A DNA stretch of 64,000 nt from Allocoleopsis franciscana PCC 7113 (GTDB lineage Bacteria > Cyanobacteriota > Cyanobacteriia > Cyanobacteriales > Coleofasciculaceae): contig NC_019738.1 in assembly GCF_000317515.1 (NCBI RefSeq), positions 4,428,001 through 4,492,000 on the forward strand, given 5' to 3'. Positions within the stretch are counted from its first letter, which is position 1; the number at the start of each line of letters is the position of its first letter. Below, piece by piece: positions 55,428 to 64,000 of this stretch. Position numbers and translations under genes: made by a program. The notes under the pieces were generated by a model that was not told the origin of the DNA, did not search any database, and saw only the letters and a list, made by a program, of their open reading frames with translations.

Positions 55428-56624
55428 TTAACACTCGCTGGAAATAGCGATCGGCAAAATCACTGTAAATGTAGAGCCGACACTCAATTGAGAAACTAGT
55501 TTAATCTCTCCTTGGAGTATCTGTACGAGGCGAGAGACAATCGCCAGACCTAAGCCAGTGCCTTCTTGGTGGCGAGGTCCCTGGTTAAAAACGGCTTGTG
55601 AGTAAGGTTGAAAAATGTGGTCTCTATCTTCTGGGGCAATTCCAATGCCCGTATCACTTACAGCGAGAGACCACTTCTGGTCGGGTAAACTCTGACAAAT
55701 CACTTGAATCGAGCCAATCTCTGTATAGCGAATCGCATTGCTCAAGAGATTGGTCAAAATTTGCTGTAAACGAAATGAATCTGAGAAAACCTGCTCAGGA
55801 GCGCCTTCCTCATCAATCTTTAACTCTAAACCTTTAGCTTGCGCCAAGGGATTCAAGATTTCGCTGACTACCGCCATCATTGAATGGACATCGATCCACT
55901 CTAGATTCAGCTTAATTTGATTGGCTTCATAGCGCGACAATTCCAGGGAATCATTGACAATATGGAGCAGATGCCGCCCTCCTTGCAGAACTCGCTCAAT
56001 ACTGCGAAGACTCAAAGAGTCTGACTCTGCGCTAAGTTTCTCTTGTTGTAAGCGCTGGAGCAGTTCAGAATAACCAATGACAGCCGTTAGGGGTGTCTTT
56101 AACTCATGAGCCAGGTAGGATAAATTATCTTTACTGGATTCAACCAGACGATTAAGTTCCTGGTTCGTGAGGGTCAACTGACTCTGTATCTGCTCTAATT
56201 CATTGAGACGCTCTTGTACATAGCTCTTATAGCATACGGAAATGGCTTCATCTAGCACCGTATTGATTTTGCTAAAAAGTAGAATAATCTCTTCAGGAGA
56301 GCCTTTGAGACAGTGAGGCGCTAGTACTGCAAAAATAGTTCGACGTAAGAGACTGTACTCTTGAGCAATTTCGTCAGCCTCATATCCTTGTTTCGCTCGT
56401 AACCGACCGTGTTCTAAACTTCCATCAGCAATCTTTTTAAAGTTTTTCTGAGAATGTGCGAGTACTGCGGCTAGGGATTTAAGAAGCTTGGGCAGCGAGT
56501 TACCCAGAGCTGTATCAGACAAGTTAATTGAGCTTTCTATGCGGCGATCTTGACGAACTTCTTCCATCCATTTCTCTATGATGGACTCAGCTTTTTCAGC
56601 GATAATTTGGCTAATATTTAGCAT
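55428..56624 (-). CDS. Sensor histidine kinase with RsbRD-type N-terminal domain
   Basis: The 398-residue soluble kinase has an N-terminal helical domain (1-140; IIEKWMEEVRQDRRIESS, HGRLRAKQGYEADEIAQEYS) like RsbRD_N, then a coiled coil and the HisKA H-box SYLAHELKTPLTAVIGYSELL (H near 175). The HATPase follows: N-box LQQILTNLLSNAIRYTE, G1 VSDTGIGIAPED, F-box IFQPYSQAV, G2 EGTGLGLAIVSRL. No TM and no receiver. RsbRD_N domains bind small ligands such as haem in some relatives. The cognate regulator is not adjacent. Confidence 0.92.
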   Translation of the reverse strand: MLNISQIIAEKAESIIEKWMEEVRQDRRIESSINLSDTALGNSLPKLLKSLAAVLAHSQKNFKKIADGSLEHGRLRAKQGYEADEIAQEYSLLRRTIFAVLAPHCLKGSPEEIILLFSKINTVLDEAISVCYKSYVQERLNELEQIQSQLTLTNQELNRLVESSKDNLSYLAHELKTPLTAVIGYSELLQRLQQEKLSAESDSLSLRSIERVLQGGRHLLHIVNDSLELSRYEANQIKLNLEWIDVHSMMAVVSEILNPLAQAKGLELKIDEEGAPEQVFSDSFRLQQILTNLLSNAIRYTEIGSIQVICQSLPDQKWSLAVSDTGIGIAPEDRDHIFQPYSQAVFNQGPRHQEGTGLGLAIVSRLVQILQGEIKLVSQLSVGSTFTVILPIAISSEC

Positions 56625-56954
56625 GGATTCCCTTGAGTAGTCGATTTGGCGCTTCGGGATGATGTAAAGTGCGTTCGCTCCAATAAGCCCATGCTCCCGG
56701 TGACGAAAGCAACTCTTCTTAAGACTACCCGTTTAGAGATTGTTGTTCACTTCTGAGTTAAAAACCCGCTAAACTAGCCAGGTTCTAGACCTGCCCAATT
56801 GACTATTAGTCAAAAAAGGAGAAGTGCTACCCTAGATTAAGTGACCCACTGGTTCTGTAACTTCTAGCTGAAGATAGGTCATTCCCCCGATCAGTTTTGC
56901 CATACTAGGACAGAAATCAGTTAAGTAATGTAGGTTAACCGGTCACAGAAATTG
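56625..56954. other. Divergent intergenic region
   Basis: This stretch of about 330 bp carries the promoters of the kinase (minus) and of the glycohydrolase-like gene (plus). No gene, RNA or obvious repeat is seen. Confidence 0.4.
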
Positions 56955-57914
56955 ATGAGGTATTCACTTTTAAGCCGGTTTCAAGGTGCATTACTGGGCA
57001 GCTTAGTGAGAGAAATGCTGCTTCCTAAGGGCAGCCAGGGTCAGGTTTTGGGTGGAGTTTCCCTTACATCGCCCAAGCAGGAAGACGCTCAAACCCTTCA
57101 ACAGCTTTCTGTATGGAACCAGCTAGCGACTTGCGGGATAGAGAGTTTAATTCGTTGTGGCAGGTTGAATTTAGAAGATTGGTGGTTGCTTTTGGAGAAG
57201 ACGCCGTCATCTCTCGGTTTAAAATCTGTTCCTAGCATGAGTGAGTCCGCCTTGGCGACGATACCCATTGCCCTGTTCTTTCATGAGGATGAGGTTAAGC
57301 TGCGCCAACAACTGTTCACCTGTCAAGACCTTTGGCAACATCAAGCTGAGGCATCAGAAGGAGTTTTAGCGATCGCTTATGCCCTCTCACTGGCTCTCAG
57401 GGAACAGCTTGATTATGCTACCTTAATTCCTCGAATCCAAATTTATGTAGGAAATCTAGAAACCTCTCAAAGCCCTCTAATGAGGCAACTGGAACAAGTG
57501 CAAATGCTACTGAAGAAGGGAGCCGGATTAGAGACAACCCTCACCCAATTACGTCGAGACGCCCAAATTCGAGGCGAACCCTTGGGGCGTGCCCACACTT
57601 CTATTGCCCTCGCCTTCTACTGTTTCCTCTCCACTCCAGAGGATTTTCGCCTCGCTGTCAGTCGTGCGGCTCGTACCGGCTACCAACCCCAGATCACGGT
57701 TGCCCTGACTGGCGCTTTGGCTGGGGCTTATAATAGCATCATTGGTATTCCTGTAAACTGGCGTCTGACAGCCAACCGTATCAGTAGCGGCAACCAACAT
57801 CTGCAACTAGCAGACCGACTGCTTGAGGTTTGGGCAGGTGTGTATGATGTGTCAGCGTTAGGGCAGGGTCAGCCTTTAGCGGTGGCAGCACCACAAGTGA
57901 TTCAGCCTCGATAA
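56955..57914 (+). CDS. ADP-ribosylglycohydrolase-fold protein
   Basis: The 319-residue helical protein starts RYSLLSRFQGALLGSLVREML, the typical DraG-like opening, and ends with GYQPQITVALTGALAGAYNSI then GIPVNWRL, matching the fold's last helices. The usual metal-binding DD/SDDT residues are not evident (GCRLN-type loops are replaced, and the ALTGALAGAYNS site lacks the expected Asp pair). It may therefore be an inactive or divergent member, as is common in cyanobacteria. No signal peptide or TM. Partner unknown. Confidence 0.75.
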   Translation: MRYSLLSRFQGALLGSLVREMLLPKGSQGQVLGGVSLTSPKQEDAQTLQQLSVWNQLATCGIESLIRCGRLNLEDWWLLLEKTPSSLGLKSVPSMSESALATIPIALFFHEDEVKLRQQLFTCQDLWQHQAEASEGVLAIAYALSLALREQLDYATLIPRIQIYVGNLETSQSPLMRQLEQVQMLLKKGAGLETTLTQLRRDAQIRGEPLGRAHTSIALAFYCFLSTPEDFRLAVSRAARTGYQPQITVALTGALAGAYNSIIGIPVNWRLTANRISSGNQHLQLADRLLEVWAGVYDVSALGQGQPLAVAAPQVIQPR

Positions 57915-58028
57915 CCACTGTGATCAGTCAACCGTTACAGGACAAAGACTACAAATGCCACGTTCTTTCGCCTTAAATCTTGAGAACCCATACCTTAACG
58001 CTCATTGATTCGTTCTCGAAAGAAGGGA

Positions 58029-58197
58029 GCGACTATCTGTGCAGGATTAAGCGAATCCTACAGTAGCCAGAGCGAAAACCGATCAGAACCCAAGTCAAAG
58101 GGGAGTCGCCAAGAATTCAGCCAAAAAGCCAGGATGTCGTAAGGGTTTTCGAGAAGGAGTTTGCCCCTCTGAACCTTGCCAGGGAACGGTTACAGGG
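58029..58197. other. Candidate structured RNA in the leader region before the 7TM-HD gene
   Basis: In the 608-bp gene-free region 57915-58522 several helices can form: GCGACT (58029-58034) with AGTCGC (58104-58109), and inside it CTA/CTGT/AGGATT (about 58033-58048) with AATCCT/ACAG/TAG (58054-58066). Further on, CCCT/AACC (58165-58175) pairs with GGTT/AGGG (58188-58197). The structure lies about 330 bases before the downstream gene. I do not recognise its family, and the strand is uncertain. A frame at 58176-58388 is not convincing as a gene. Confidence 0.35.
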
Positions 58198-58522
58198 TAA
58201 TCATGAAAAACTTTGTCAATCAAAAATTAGCGTCGGAAATCTTAATTTTATTTTCCCTATCTCGATCCTACCTCAAGAGCCAGACTGTCACACTGATAGG
58301 CAGTAAGGTTAAATCGGTCAGCTATGGTAGTCAAGGCAATAAAACCCCAATGGATTTCAATAGGGTATTTCCCGCTCTCATTTTGTAAGGTAAAAAGAAG
58401 TGAACTCAAAATTTACACGATGTAATTTAAGAAAAGCTAAATAGGAGTGTTCTATCTGAAATCACAGCCAGAGCCTTGCTTTCCCCACCGCTATCGTCAC
58501 CTGAAATGGCAAATCTTGTGCT

Positions 58523-61039
58523 ATGAAAACGTTTCATTCGTTGACACAGCCGCTGATGCATTTGCGGCGAACACCTGAGCAACTTCGCGCTTGGTTGTCA
58601 TTTAGGGTGTCTAACTCCTCTAACCAGACCGTAGACGCGATTCATCATGTCTCTACGGGAAGCAAAACCTTAGTGGATGAAGCCATGCATTCACAACCGT
58701 TGCCTGGATTACCAACCAAGCGCCGTAAGCCCAAAAGCCGTCCACCCGTGATGTGGCTAGTGGCTGTGGTTTCTCTCACCAGTGCGATGGGGAACCGATT
58801 CTACAATCAGCCAAAGCTGGATGTGGGTACGATAGCTCCACAAACGCTCCGGGCACCCAGTCCTGTTAGTATTGAAGACACGAAAACCACAGAGGAAAAG
58901 CGTAAGGCCGCCCGTACAGGTGCTGTCCCTGTGTTGATGTTTGACCACTCGCTCACCCAAGATCTGATTCAGGCGATTGAGCAATCTCTGGAAAGGGTGG
59001 AAGAATTGCGCCAAATGTGTGGCCCTTATCCCTTTGCAGAGGCGACGATTCTCTCAGAGGCAACCCAGCGCTATCTGCGCCAAATTACGGAACCAGAGTG
59101 GCAGGAAATTTTAGCGCAAGTCGATAGCCTTCAAAGTACCCAGCCGGCTGCTCCAACCCTGGTACTACCCGATCAGGCTGTACAGGCACCTAATCTGCCG
59201 TTGACTCAAGCCGTTAAAGAACTGCAACGCTACCGTCAACTGTCTTCTCCTCAAGCTTTTTCAGATCTGATTGAGTCGATTTCCTTGGCTCGTCAGGGTT
59301 ACGTTGTAGCATTGCGTCAGCTTTCCGAGCTGCAACGCGCTGAATCTGGTCGTCGCTACGATGCTTCATTGCTGGAACTCTCAGATCAGGACTGGCAGGA
59401 GACACGCAAGGGTATCATCCAGGCGTCCAAGCTCATCCTGACTCAGGGCATTCCTCCAGGACTCCCGTCAAATATTTTAATGGAAGCGGTGAGGCTGCAA
59501 TTGAGTTCCTTCGTCCCCCAAAAGGCCGAGCCTGTAGCGGTTCCACTGCTGACCAATATTTTGCAGCCTAACTTAAAAGAAGATAAAGAAGAGACGAAGC
59601 GAAGAGCGGAACAAGCCGCACAGGCCGTAGATCCAGTCATGGTCTCCGCACAGCAGGGTGAGGTGATTGTCTATGCTGGAGAGCAAATCAATCAGGCGGA
59701 TTTTGTGTTGCTGGATCACTTCAAATTGAGCCGTCGGGAAATTAACTCCCATGGTCTAATTGGATTCGGCATTTTTGTGAGCGGAGGTCTGGTTATCTTT
59801 TGGCTAGTAGAACGGCGTGTGCATCCTAGGCTCAGACGGCGTGACCACATTTTGCTGTGGCTGCTGGCATTGAGCACACCGCTACTGGTCATCTTGAACA
59901 TTTCTTATACAGACTTGCCTGCCATTGGTTTGTTAGTCGGCAGCTTTTACAGCCCTGCTTTGGGAGTAACCGTTGTCAGTCTGCTGACGGGGTTAGTGGG
60001 CTTTGGTATGAAGGTGAGTTGGGATTACTTACTTGCCGGTTCTGCCGCTGGTTTGCTCGGTTCTTGGATGGCTGGGCGGATGCGATCGCGTGAGGAACTA
60101 GCTTGGCTGGGGGGTTTTGTTGGGCTAACTCAGGGCGGAGTCTACCTGCTCTTAAATCTTGTCCCTAGTGCGGCTGTGGGTGCAGTTTGGTATACCGTAC
60201 TCCAAGAGGCCGTTATATCCAGTTTGGCCGGTTTGTCTTGGACTGTGGTAGCCCTAGGGATATCACCTTACCTAGAACGTCTGTTTGACTTAGTTACTCC
60301 CATTCGTCTAGCTGAGCTGGCTAATCCTAATCGTCCTTTGCTCAAGAAACTAGCCACGGAAGCACCTGGCACGTTTCAACACACCCTATTTGTGGCGTCC
60401 CTAGCAGAAGCTGCCGCCCGCGAACTCCACTGTAACGTTGAGCTGGTCAGGGCTGGCACACTCTACCACGATATTGGTAAAATGCACGATCCATTAGGAT
60501 TTATTGAAAATCAGATGGGGAGTCCCAACAAACACGACGAGATTAATGACGCTTGGAAGAGTGCTGAGATTATCAAAAAACACGTTTCAGAAGGATTGGT
60601 GATGGCTCGTAAGCACCAGCTACCTCAGGCCATTCGTGACTTTATCCCAGAACATCAGGGAACGCTGCTCATCTCCTATTTTTATTTTCAGGCTAAACAG
60701 AAAGCTGAACAAGAAGGAGGTTCTCCTGTAGACGAGAAAGACTTTCGCTATGATGGCCCAGTTCCCCAGTCGCGAGAAACAGGTATTGTCATGCTGGCGG
60801 ATGCTTGTGAAGCCGCACTGCGAAGTCTCAAGGACGTTACCACAGAAACGGCTGTTGGGATGATTCATAAAATCCTCAAAGCTCGCTGGCAAGACAACCA
60901 GCTCGTCGATTCCGGGATAACACGGGAAGAATTGTCAACCATTGCCGAGGTTTTTGTCCGAGTTTGGCAACAATGTAATCACAAACGGATTGCTTATCCG
61001 AAAGCTGCACTCAATGATCAGCCATCAGTGAACAGTTGA
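58523..61039 (+). CDS. 7TM-HD family phosphohydrolase (PgpH-like)
   Basis: The 838-residue protein has an N-terminal TM (PVMWLVAVVSLTSAMGN, about 75-92), a large extracytoplasmic 7TMR-HDED domain (about 95-405), seven TM helices (about 412-615) and a cytosolic HD domain (about 625-800). HD landmarks are TFQHTLFVASLAEAAARELH, AGTLYHDIGKMHDP (the HD pair), ENQM, PEHQGTLLISYFY and DACEAALRSL. PgpH relatives hydrolyse c-di-AMP, and all metal ligands look intact, so control of c-di-AMP, turgor and K+ balance is likely. It is preceded by a long gene-free leader with structured elements. Confidence 0.95.
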   Translation: MKTFHSLTQPLMHLRRTPEQLRAWLSFRVSNSSNQTVDAIHHVSTGSKTLVDEAMHSQPLPGLPTKRRKPKSRPPVMWLVAVVSLTSAMGNRFYNQPKLDVGTIAPQTLRAPSPVSIEDTKTTEEKRKAARTGAVPVLMFDHSLTQDLIQAIEQSLERVEELRQMCGPYPFAEATILSEATQRYLRQITEPEWQEILAQVDSLQSTQPAAPTLVLPDQAVQAPNLPLTQAVKELQRYRQLSSPQAFSDLIESISLARQGYVVALRQLSELQRAESGRRYDASLLELSDQDWQETRKGIIQASKLILTQGIPPGLPSNILMEAVRLQLSSFVPQKAEPVAVPLLTNILQPNLKEDKEETKRRAEQAAQAVDPVMVSAQQGEVIVYAGEQINQADFVLLDHFKLSRREINSHGLIGFGIFVSGGLVIFWLVERRVHPRLRRRDHILLWLLALSTPLLVILNISYTDLPAIGLLVGSFYSPALGVTVVSLLTGLVGFGMKVSWDYLLAGSAAGLLGSWMAGRMRSREELAWLGGFVGLTQGGVYLLLNLVPSAAVGAVWYTVLQEAVISSLAGLSWTVVALGISPYLERLFDLVTPIRLAELANPNRPLLKKLATEAPGTFQHTLFVASLAEAAARELHCNVELVRAGTLYHDIGKMHDPLGFIENQMGSPNKHDEINDAWKSAEIIKKHVSEGLVMARKHQLPQAIRDFIPEHQGTLLISYFYFQAKQKAEQEGGSPVDEKDFRYDGPVPQSRETGIVMLADACEAALRSLKDVTTETAVGMIHKILKARWQDNQLVDSGITREELSTIAEVFVRVWQQCNHKRIAYPKAALNDQPSVNS

Positions 61040-61265
61040 AGGTTGTACTAAATCATCAAAAACCTTAATACTCATGGGGAAAAACTAATTTTATTTACAA
61101 ATAGGGTTGACAAAATAAAATATTTGTGAATTTACTTTTCTAAAATCTTAAACATTCAGCAAAAATCGCCAGAAGTCCACTTGAGAACGACTCCCTTTTA
61201 AGAAGTTGGGAAGCCAGCGCTGTACTCGTAAAGTCAGCGTCTGGAGGATGTCACACAGTCGGCTT

Positions 61266-62225
61266 CTATGTCGAGGCTTGCTGAATATTGGCGCGAACGG
61301 ATTCGGCAGAGGTATGGAGTGCCTCGCGTTCAGCATCCGTGAGGTTAATTTCTAACACCTTCTCAACGCCAGAACCCCCTAATTGGATGGGCACCCCGAT
61401 GAATATATCATTTAAACCGTATTCGCCTTGCAGGTAGGCGGATGCAGGTAACTGCCGCGATTGGTTATTGATTATCGCTTCTACCATTAAGCAGGTAGAA
61501 GAAGCTGGAGCAAAATAAGCGCCCCCCGTCTTCATCAGTCCGACAATCTCTCCCCCACCGTTACGAGTCCGGTCTACTAAGCGTTCAATGGTGACAGCGT
61601 CCATCAGTTCAGTAATCGGAATGCCGTTGACGGTGGAGTAGCGAGGCAAGGGAACCATTAAATCACCATGTCCTCCCAACACCAAGGCATTCACATCTCT
61701 GGGAGAAACGCCGAGTTCCATCGCAATAAAGGTTTGGAACCGGGCAGAATCGAGAACCCCTGCCATGCCCATGACTCGGCTAGGGGGGAGTTGGGTCGTT
61801 TTCCAGGACAGATAAGTCACTACATCTAGGGGGTTAGAGACGAGGATGAAGATGGCATTTGGAGATTGTGCGATCGCTTTTTCGGAAGCTTCGACCACAA
61901 TCTTGGCATTAATCTTGAGCAGATCATCCCGCGTCATGCCCGGTTTGCGTGGAATTCCCGCCGTAATCACCACAATATCGGAACCCGCCGTATCCGCGTA
62001 GTCATTAGTACCAATCATCTGGCGGTCATTCCGTTCAATAGGTTGTGCCTCCATCAAATCCAGGGCAATCCCTTGAGGCATCCCTTCGACAATGTCGAGT
62101 AAAACCACATCTGCTAGATTTTTCTCAAAAATCCGTTGAGCCAGAGTACTTCCTACTTTACCGCCGCCAATCACTGATACACGGCGACTTTCACATAAAA
62201 TTGAGGAATTAGGAAGAGATGTCAT
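61266..62225 (-). CDS. mdh: Malate dehydrogenase, NAD-dependent
   Basis: The 319-residue LDH/MDH-fold enzyme has VSVIGGGKVGSTLAQRIFEK (NAD loop), VLLDIVEGMPQGIALDL, ITAGIPRKPGMTRDDLL with the substrate Arg, FILVSNPLDVVTYL, and the catalytic LVLGGHGDLMVPLPRYS with the active-site His. The GGGKVG start and GMTR motif match the MDH type 3 group. It oxidises malate to oxaloacetate in the open TCA pathway. Confidence 0.96.
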   Translation of the reverse strand: MTSLPNSSILCESRRVSVIGGGKVGSTLAQRIFEKNLADVVLLDIVEGMPQGIALDLMEAQPIERNDRQMIGTNDYADTAGSDIVVITAGIPRKPGMTRDDLLKINAKIVVEASEKAIAQSPNAIFILVSNPLDVVTYLSWKTTQLPPSRVMGMAGVLDSARFQTFIAMELGVSPRDVNALVLGGHGDLMVPLPRYSTVNGIPITELMDAVTIERLVDRTRNGGGEIVGLMKTGGAYFAPASSTCLMVEAIINNQSRQLPASAYLQGEYGLNDIFIGVPIQLGGSGVEKVLEINLTDAEREALHTSAESVRANIQQAST

Positions 62226-62398
62226 AATTGAACCGCGAGTATTTTAAATCGCAACCATTTAACTTTAGGTTCGATCTCACATTTTCTTCTATTCCCAACA
62301 GGGTTTTTTAATGATATTGCGCTGTGCGTATGAACCTAATCCTAGTGTTGGTAGATACTGTCCACCAACACTCGTGAAAAGGCTTCAAGATATTGAGT

Positions 62399-62620
62399 TC
62401 ACTTCATTGACTCTAACTGATCGACCCGTAACCAAATATTGGGGGTGGGCACCTGACCAAACTTGACCAGTGCATAGTCCCCCTTCATATCAACGACTTC
62501 TCCCTTGGTTTCAAACAGATAAGGAGGAAATCTTGTATCGCTGGCTTGAGCTTCTAGACTCCCTTCCAGCTTTTCGCGGATAGCGCGAACTAAGTCTCCT
62601 CTTTTGATTGTGTCTGCCAT
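62399..62620 (-). CDS. ndhO: NAD(P)H-quinone oxidoreductase subunit O (NDH-1)
   Basis: The 73-residue protein contains [58 protein letters not shown] and the DQLES end, the NdhO pattern over its whole length. NdhO is a small peripheral subunit of cyanobacterial and chloroplast NDH-1 at the hydrophilic arm. It lies 82 bp beyond mutM on the same strand, but a common operon is not certain. Confidence 0.95.
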   Translation of the reverse strand: MADTIKRGDLVRAIREKLEGSLEAQASDTRFPPYLFETKGEVVDMKGDYALVKFGQVPTPNIWLRVDQLESMK

Positions 62621-62702
62621 AATCGATAATTTCTGTTAGGTTACTAAATCGCTTTCTTGATTAGCATTTTAAAGCTTTTAAACCGACTAGTTTTAGCAAT
62701 TT

Positions 62703-63662
62703 TTAACGCTTAGCAGTGGGAAGTTGCTGACAGTTTGGACAAAAATGAGAGGATCGCCCCGCCACCTTGAGGCGGACGATGGAGCGATGACAAACGCGGC
62801 AGAGTTCACCCGTGCGACCATACACCCAGGCTACACCACCGTAATTCCCATTCACCCCTTGCACGTTGAGAAAGTTACTAAAGGTCGTGCCACCCACCTG
62901 GATGCTCGCTTGTAACACTTGAATTAAACTGGAGCGGATACGCTCGATCTGTTCTGGATTCAAATCTGCACAAAGCGTATCAGGGCGGATGCCGCTTAAA
63001 AATAGGGCTTCATCGGCATAAATATTACCCACGCCTGCAACAAGGGTTTGATCCAACAGTGCGGCTTTAATAGAACGCTGACGATGACGTAGCTTACCAG
63101 CAAGGTATTCCAGGGAAAACTGCTCTGAAAACGGCTCTGGCCCCAGTTGCTTCAATCCTGTGATAATACTTTCTAAAGGCACGGAGGGCGGAACCCACCA
63201 CATCTTGCCAAACGTCCGCTGGTCAACAAAGCGTAACTCCTGGTTATTGGGGAAAAACAATCGCACTCTTGTGTGTTTGTGTAGAGGTTGCTCGCGATTG
63301 AGCCACAGCAGTTGACCGGTCATGCGTAAATGCACTCCCAACCATCCGCCATCAGACGATTGGAGATTTGGACTGTTGGATTTAGGCAGGTTTTCCCTCA
63401 GATGAATTTGAGGCATTGACTCCTGACTCATGACTCCTGTTTGGTATTTGGAGTCTGAGTGAGCCAGTTGTGCCAGTAAATACTTACCGCGACGATGCCA
63501 ACGGGTAATCGCAACATTCTTCAGGTGTGCTAAAAACTCACCCATAGAAAAGGGGTAGGCGATGGTGCGTGTCAGCAACACATCCCCACCCCAAATTTCT
63601 TGATTCAGGGTCATTTGATTAAGACCCTGACAAACAGTTTCAACTTCAGGCAGTTCAGGCAC
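62703..63662 (-). CDS. mutM: Formamidopyrimidine-DNA glycosylase
   Basis: The 319-residue protein has the catalytic N-terminal PELPEVETVCQGL (Pro2, Glu3). HLRMTGQLLW and LRFVDQRTFGKMWW follow in the barrel, then LLDQTLVAGVGNIYADEALF (Lys and helix-2-turn-helix) and a C-terminal zinc finger CRVCHRSIVRLKV/FCPNC. It removes oxidised purines such as 8-oxoG. It is longer than the usual 270-285 residues because of a polar insert around residues 70-110 (LAHSDSKYQTGVMSQESM and following). It lies 3 bp after psaE on the minus strand, so it may be co-transcribed with psaE. Confidence 0.96.
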   Translation of the reverse strand: MPELPEVETVCQGLNQMTLNQEIWGGDVLLTRTIAYPFSMGEFLAHLKNVAITRWHRRGKYLLAQLAHSDSKYQTGVMSQESMPQIHLRENLPKSNSPNLQSSDGGWLGVHLRMTGQLLWLNREQPLHKHTRVRLFFPNNQELRFVDQRTFGKMWWVPPSVPLESIITGLKQLGPEPFSEQFSLEYLAGKLRHRQRSIKAALLDQTLVAGVGNIYADEALFLSGIRPDTLCADLNPEQIERIRSSLIQVLQASIQVGGTTFSNFLNVQGVNGNYGGVAWVYGRTGELCRVCHRSIVRLKVAGRSSHFCPNCQQLPTAKR

Positions 63663-63665
63663 AAC

Positions 63666-64000
63666 CTAACGAGACTCAGTTCCCTGGTTGGGATCGCCTT
63701 CTACCACGGGACTCCCGCCACCAGCTTCAGCCGTGGGCTGTGGGGCCTTTTGACCTGTTTTGCGAGCTTCAGCCTTCAGGGGCGTTCCTGTTCCCTTATC
63801 ACCCACTTTCTTGCCTTTGGGTGCTTCAACCTCTAGAAGCTCACCCTCGGCAAAGTTATTGGTATTGATGCCGGCATAGTTGACGTTATTAAAGCGGACG
63901 ATGTATGGATAGAGGATTCCACTTTGGTCTACAGTTGCGACTGTACCCACATCCTGAAACCAAAAAGATTCTTTTCTGAGTATTCGGACTTTAGATCCAC
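63666..64000 (-). CDS. psaE: Photosystem I reaction centre subunit IV, 5' end beyond the right edge
   Basis: The minus-strand frame is open to the window edge and begins [20 protein letters not shown], just inside the usual PsaE start. It continues [20 protein letters not shown] and [18 protein letters not shown], the conserved SH3-like core. The tail is unusually long (about 45 residues after the core; [33 protein letters not shown]), rich in Lys, Pro and Gly, and may be flexible. PsaE sits on the stromal face of photosystem I and helps ferredoxin docking. The start codon is outside the window. mutM follows 3 bp later. Confidence 0.97.
   Translation of the reverse strand, partial: GSKVRILRKESFWFQDVGTVATVDQSGILYPYIVRFNNVNYAGINTNNFAEGELLEVEAPKGKKVGDKGTGTPLKAEARKTGQKAPQPTAEAGGGSPVVEGDPNQGTESR

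Noticed and set aside
57950-58200. ydaO-type c-di-AMP riboswitch before the PgpH-like gene
   Set aside because: Position and target would fit, but the conserved GGGGTGAATC-type core is not present.
58176-58388. A 70-codon plus-strand frame in the leader of the 7TM-HD gene
   Set aside because: It starts at TTG without a ribosome site and overlaps predicted RNA helices.

Overview
The window comes from a cyanobacterial chromosome. It carries psaE, ndhH, ndhO, a Tic20-family gene, cobS, a cobalamin riboswitch and many GCGATCGC (HIP1) palindromes. Gene content and IS load suggest a filamentous, non-heterocystous type, but the genus cannot be fixed from the sequence alone.

Layout. 1-2.6 kb is a mobile-element scar: the end of an ISKra4-type transposase, an ORF bracketed by inverted hairpins, a 5'-truncated IS4 transposase and a decayed CHAT-domain gene. 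2.5-4.5 kb (minus strand) is a cobalamin-riboswitch operon: CbtB-like protein, a four-TM His-rich membrane protein and a DUF1636 metal-binding protein, probably a cobalt uptake unit. 4.9-9.6 kb holds secreted proteins, a fasciclin protein, an ABC exporter half and a YdcF-like protein. 10.2-17.2 kb is a cell-surface sugar region: galE, a GT4 glycosyltransferase, an initiating sugar transferase, and gmd plus fcl, which together make GDP-L-fucose.

17.2-22.8 kb is a complete 5,450-bp Tn7-like transposon (TnsAB fusion, TnsC, TniQ/TnsD) with 46-bp terminal inverted repeats and a 5-bp target duplication (TCTGC). It splits an endonuclease/exonuclease/phosphatase gene, whose original reading frame can be rebuilt exactly. 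tnsAB and tnsC each carry a single-base frameshift at a short homopolymer. 23.4-26.0 kb is a multi-PAS histidine kinase broken by one frameshift and one stop codon. 28.0-29.6 kb is an OMEGA-type locus: a candidate omega-RNA followed by a RuvC-only, HNH-less IsrB-like gene with one premature stop.

29.6-64 kb is mostly stable core genome: cynS, ndhH, rsmH, tgt, cobS, a family-10 glycosylhydrolase, a Ski2-like helicase, rpsF, glyA, cinA, aroQ, a 7TM-HD phosphohydrolase, mdh, ndhO, mutM and the 3' part of psaE at the right edge. One likely acquired pair lies within it: a cytochrome P450 and a TetR regulator with a perfect 18-bp palindrome between them.

The most interesting signals are the rebuilt Tn7-like insertion, the IsrB/omega-RNA locus, the riboswitch-controlled cobalt operon with an unclassified membrane partner, and two intergenic regions that look like structured RNA but match no family I recognise.
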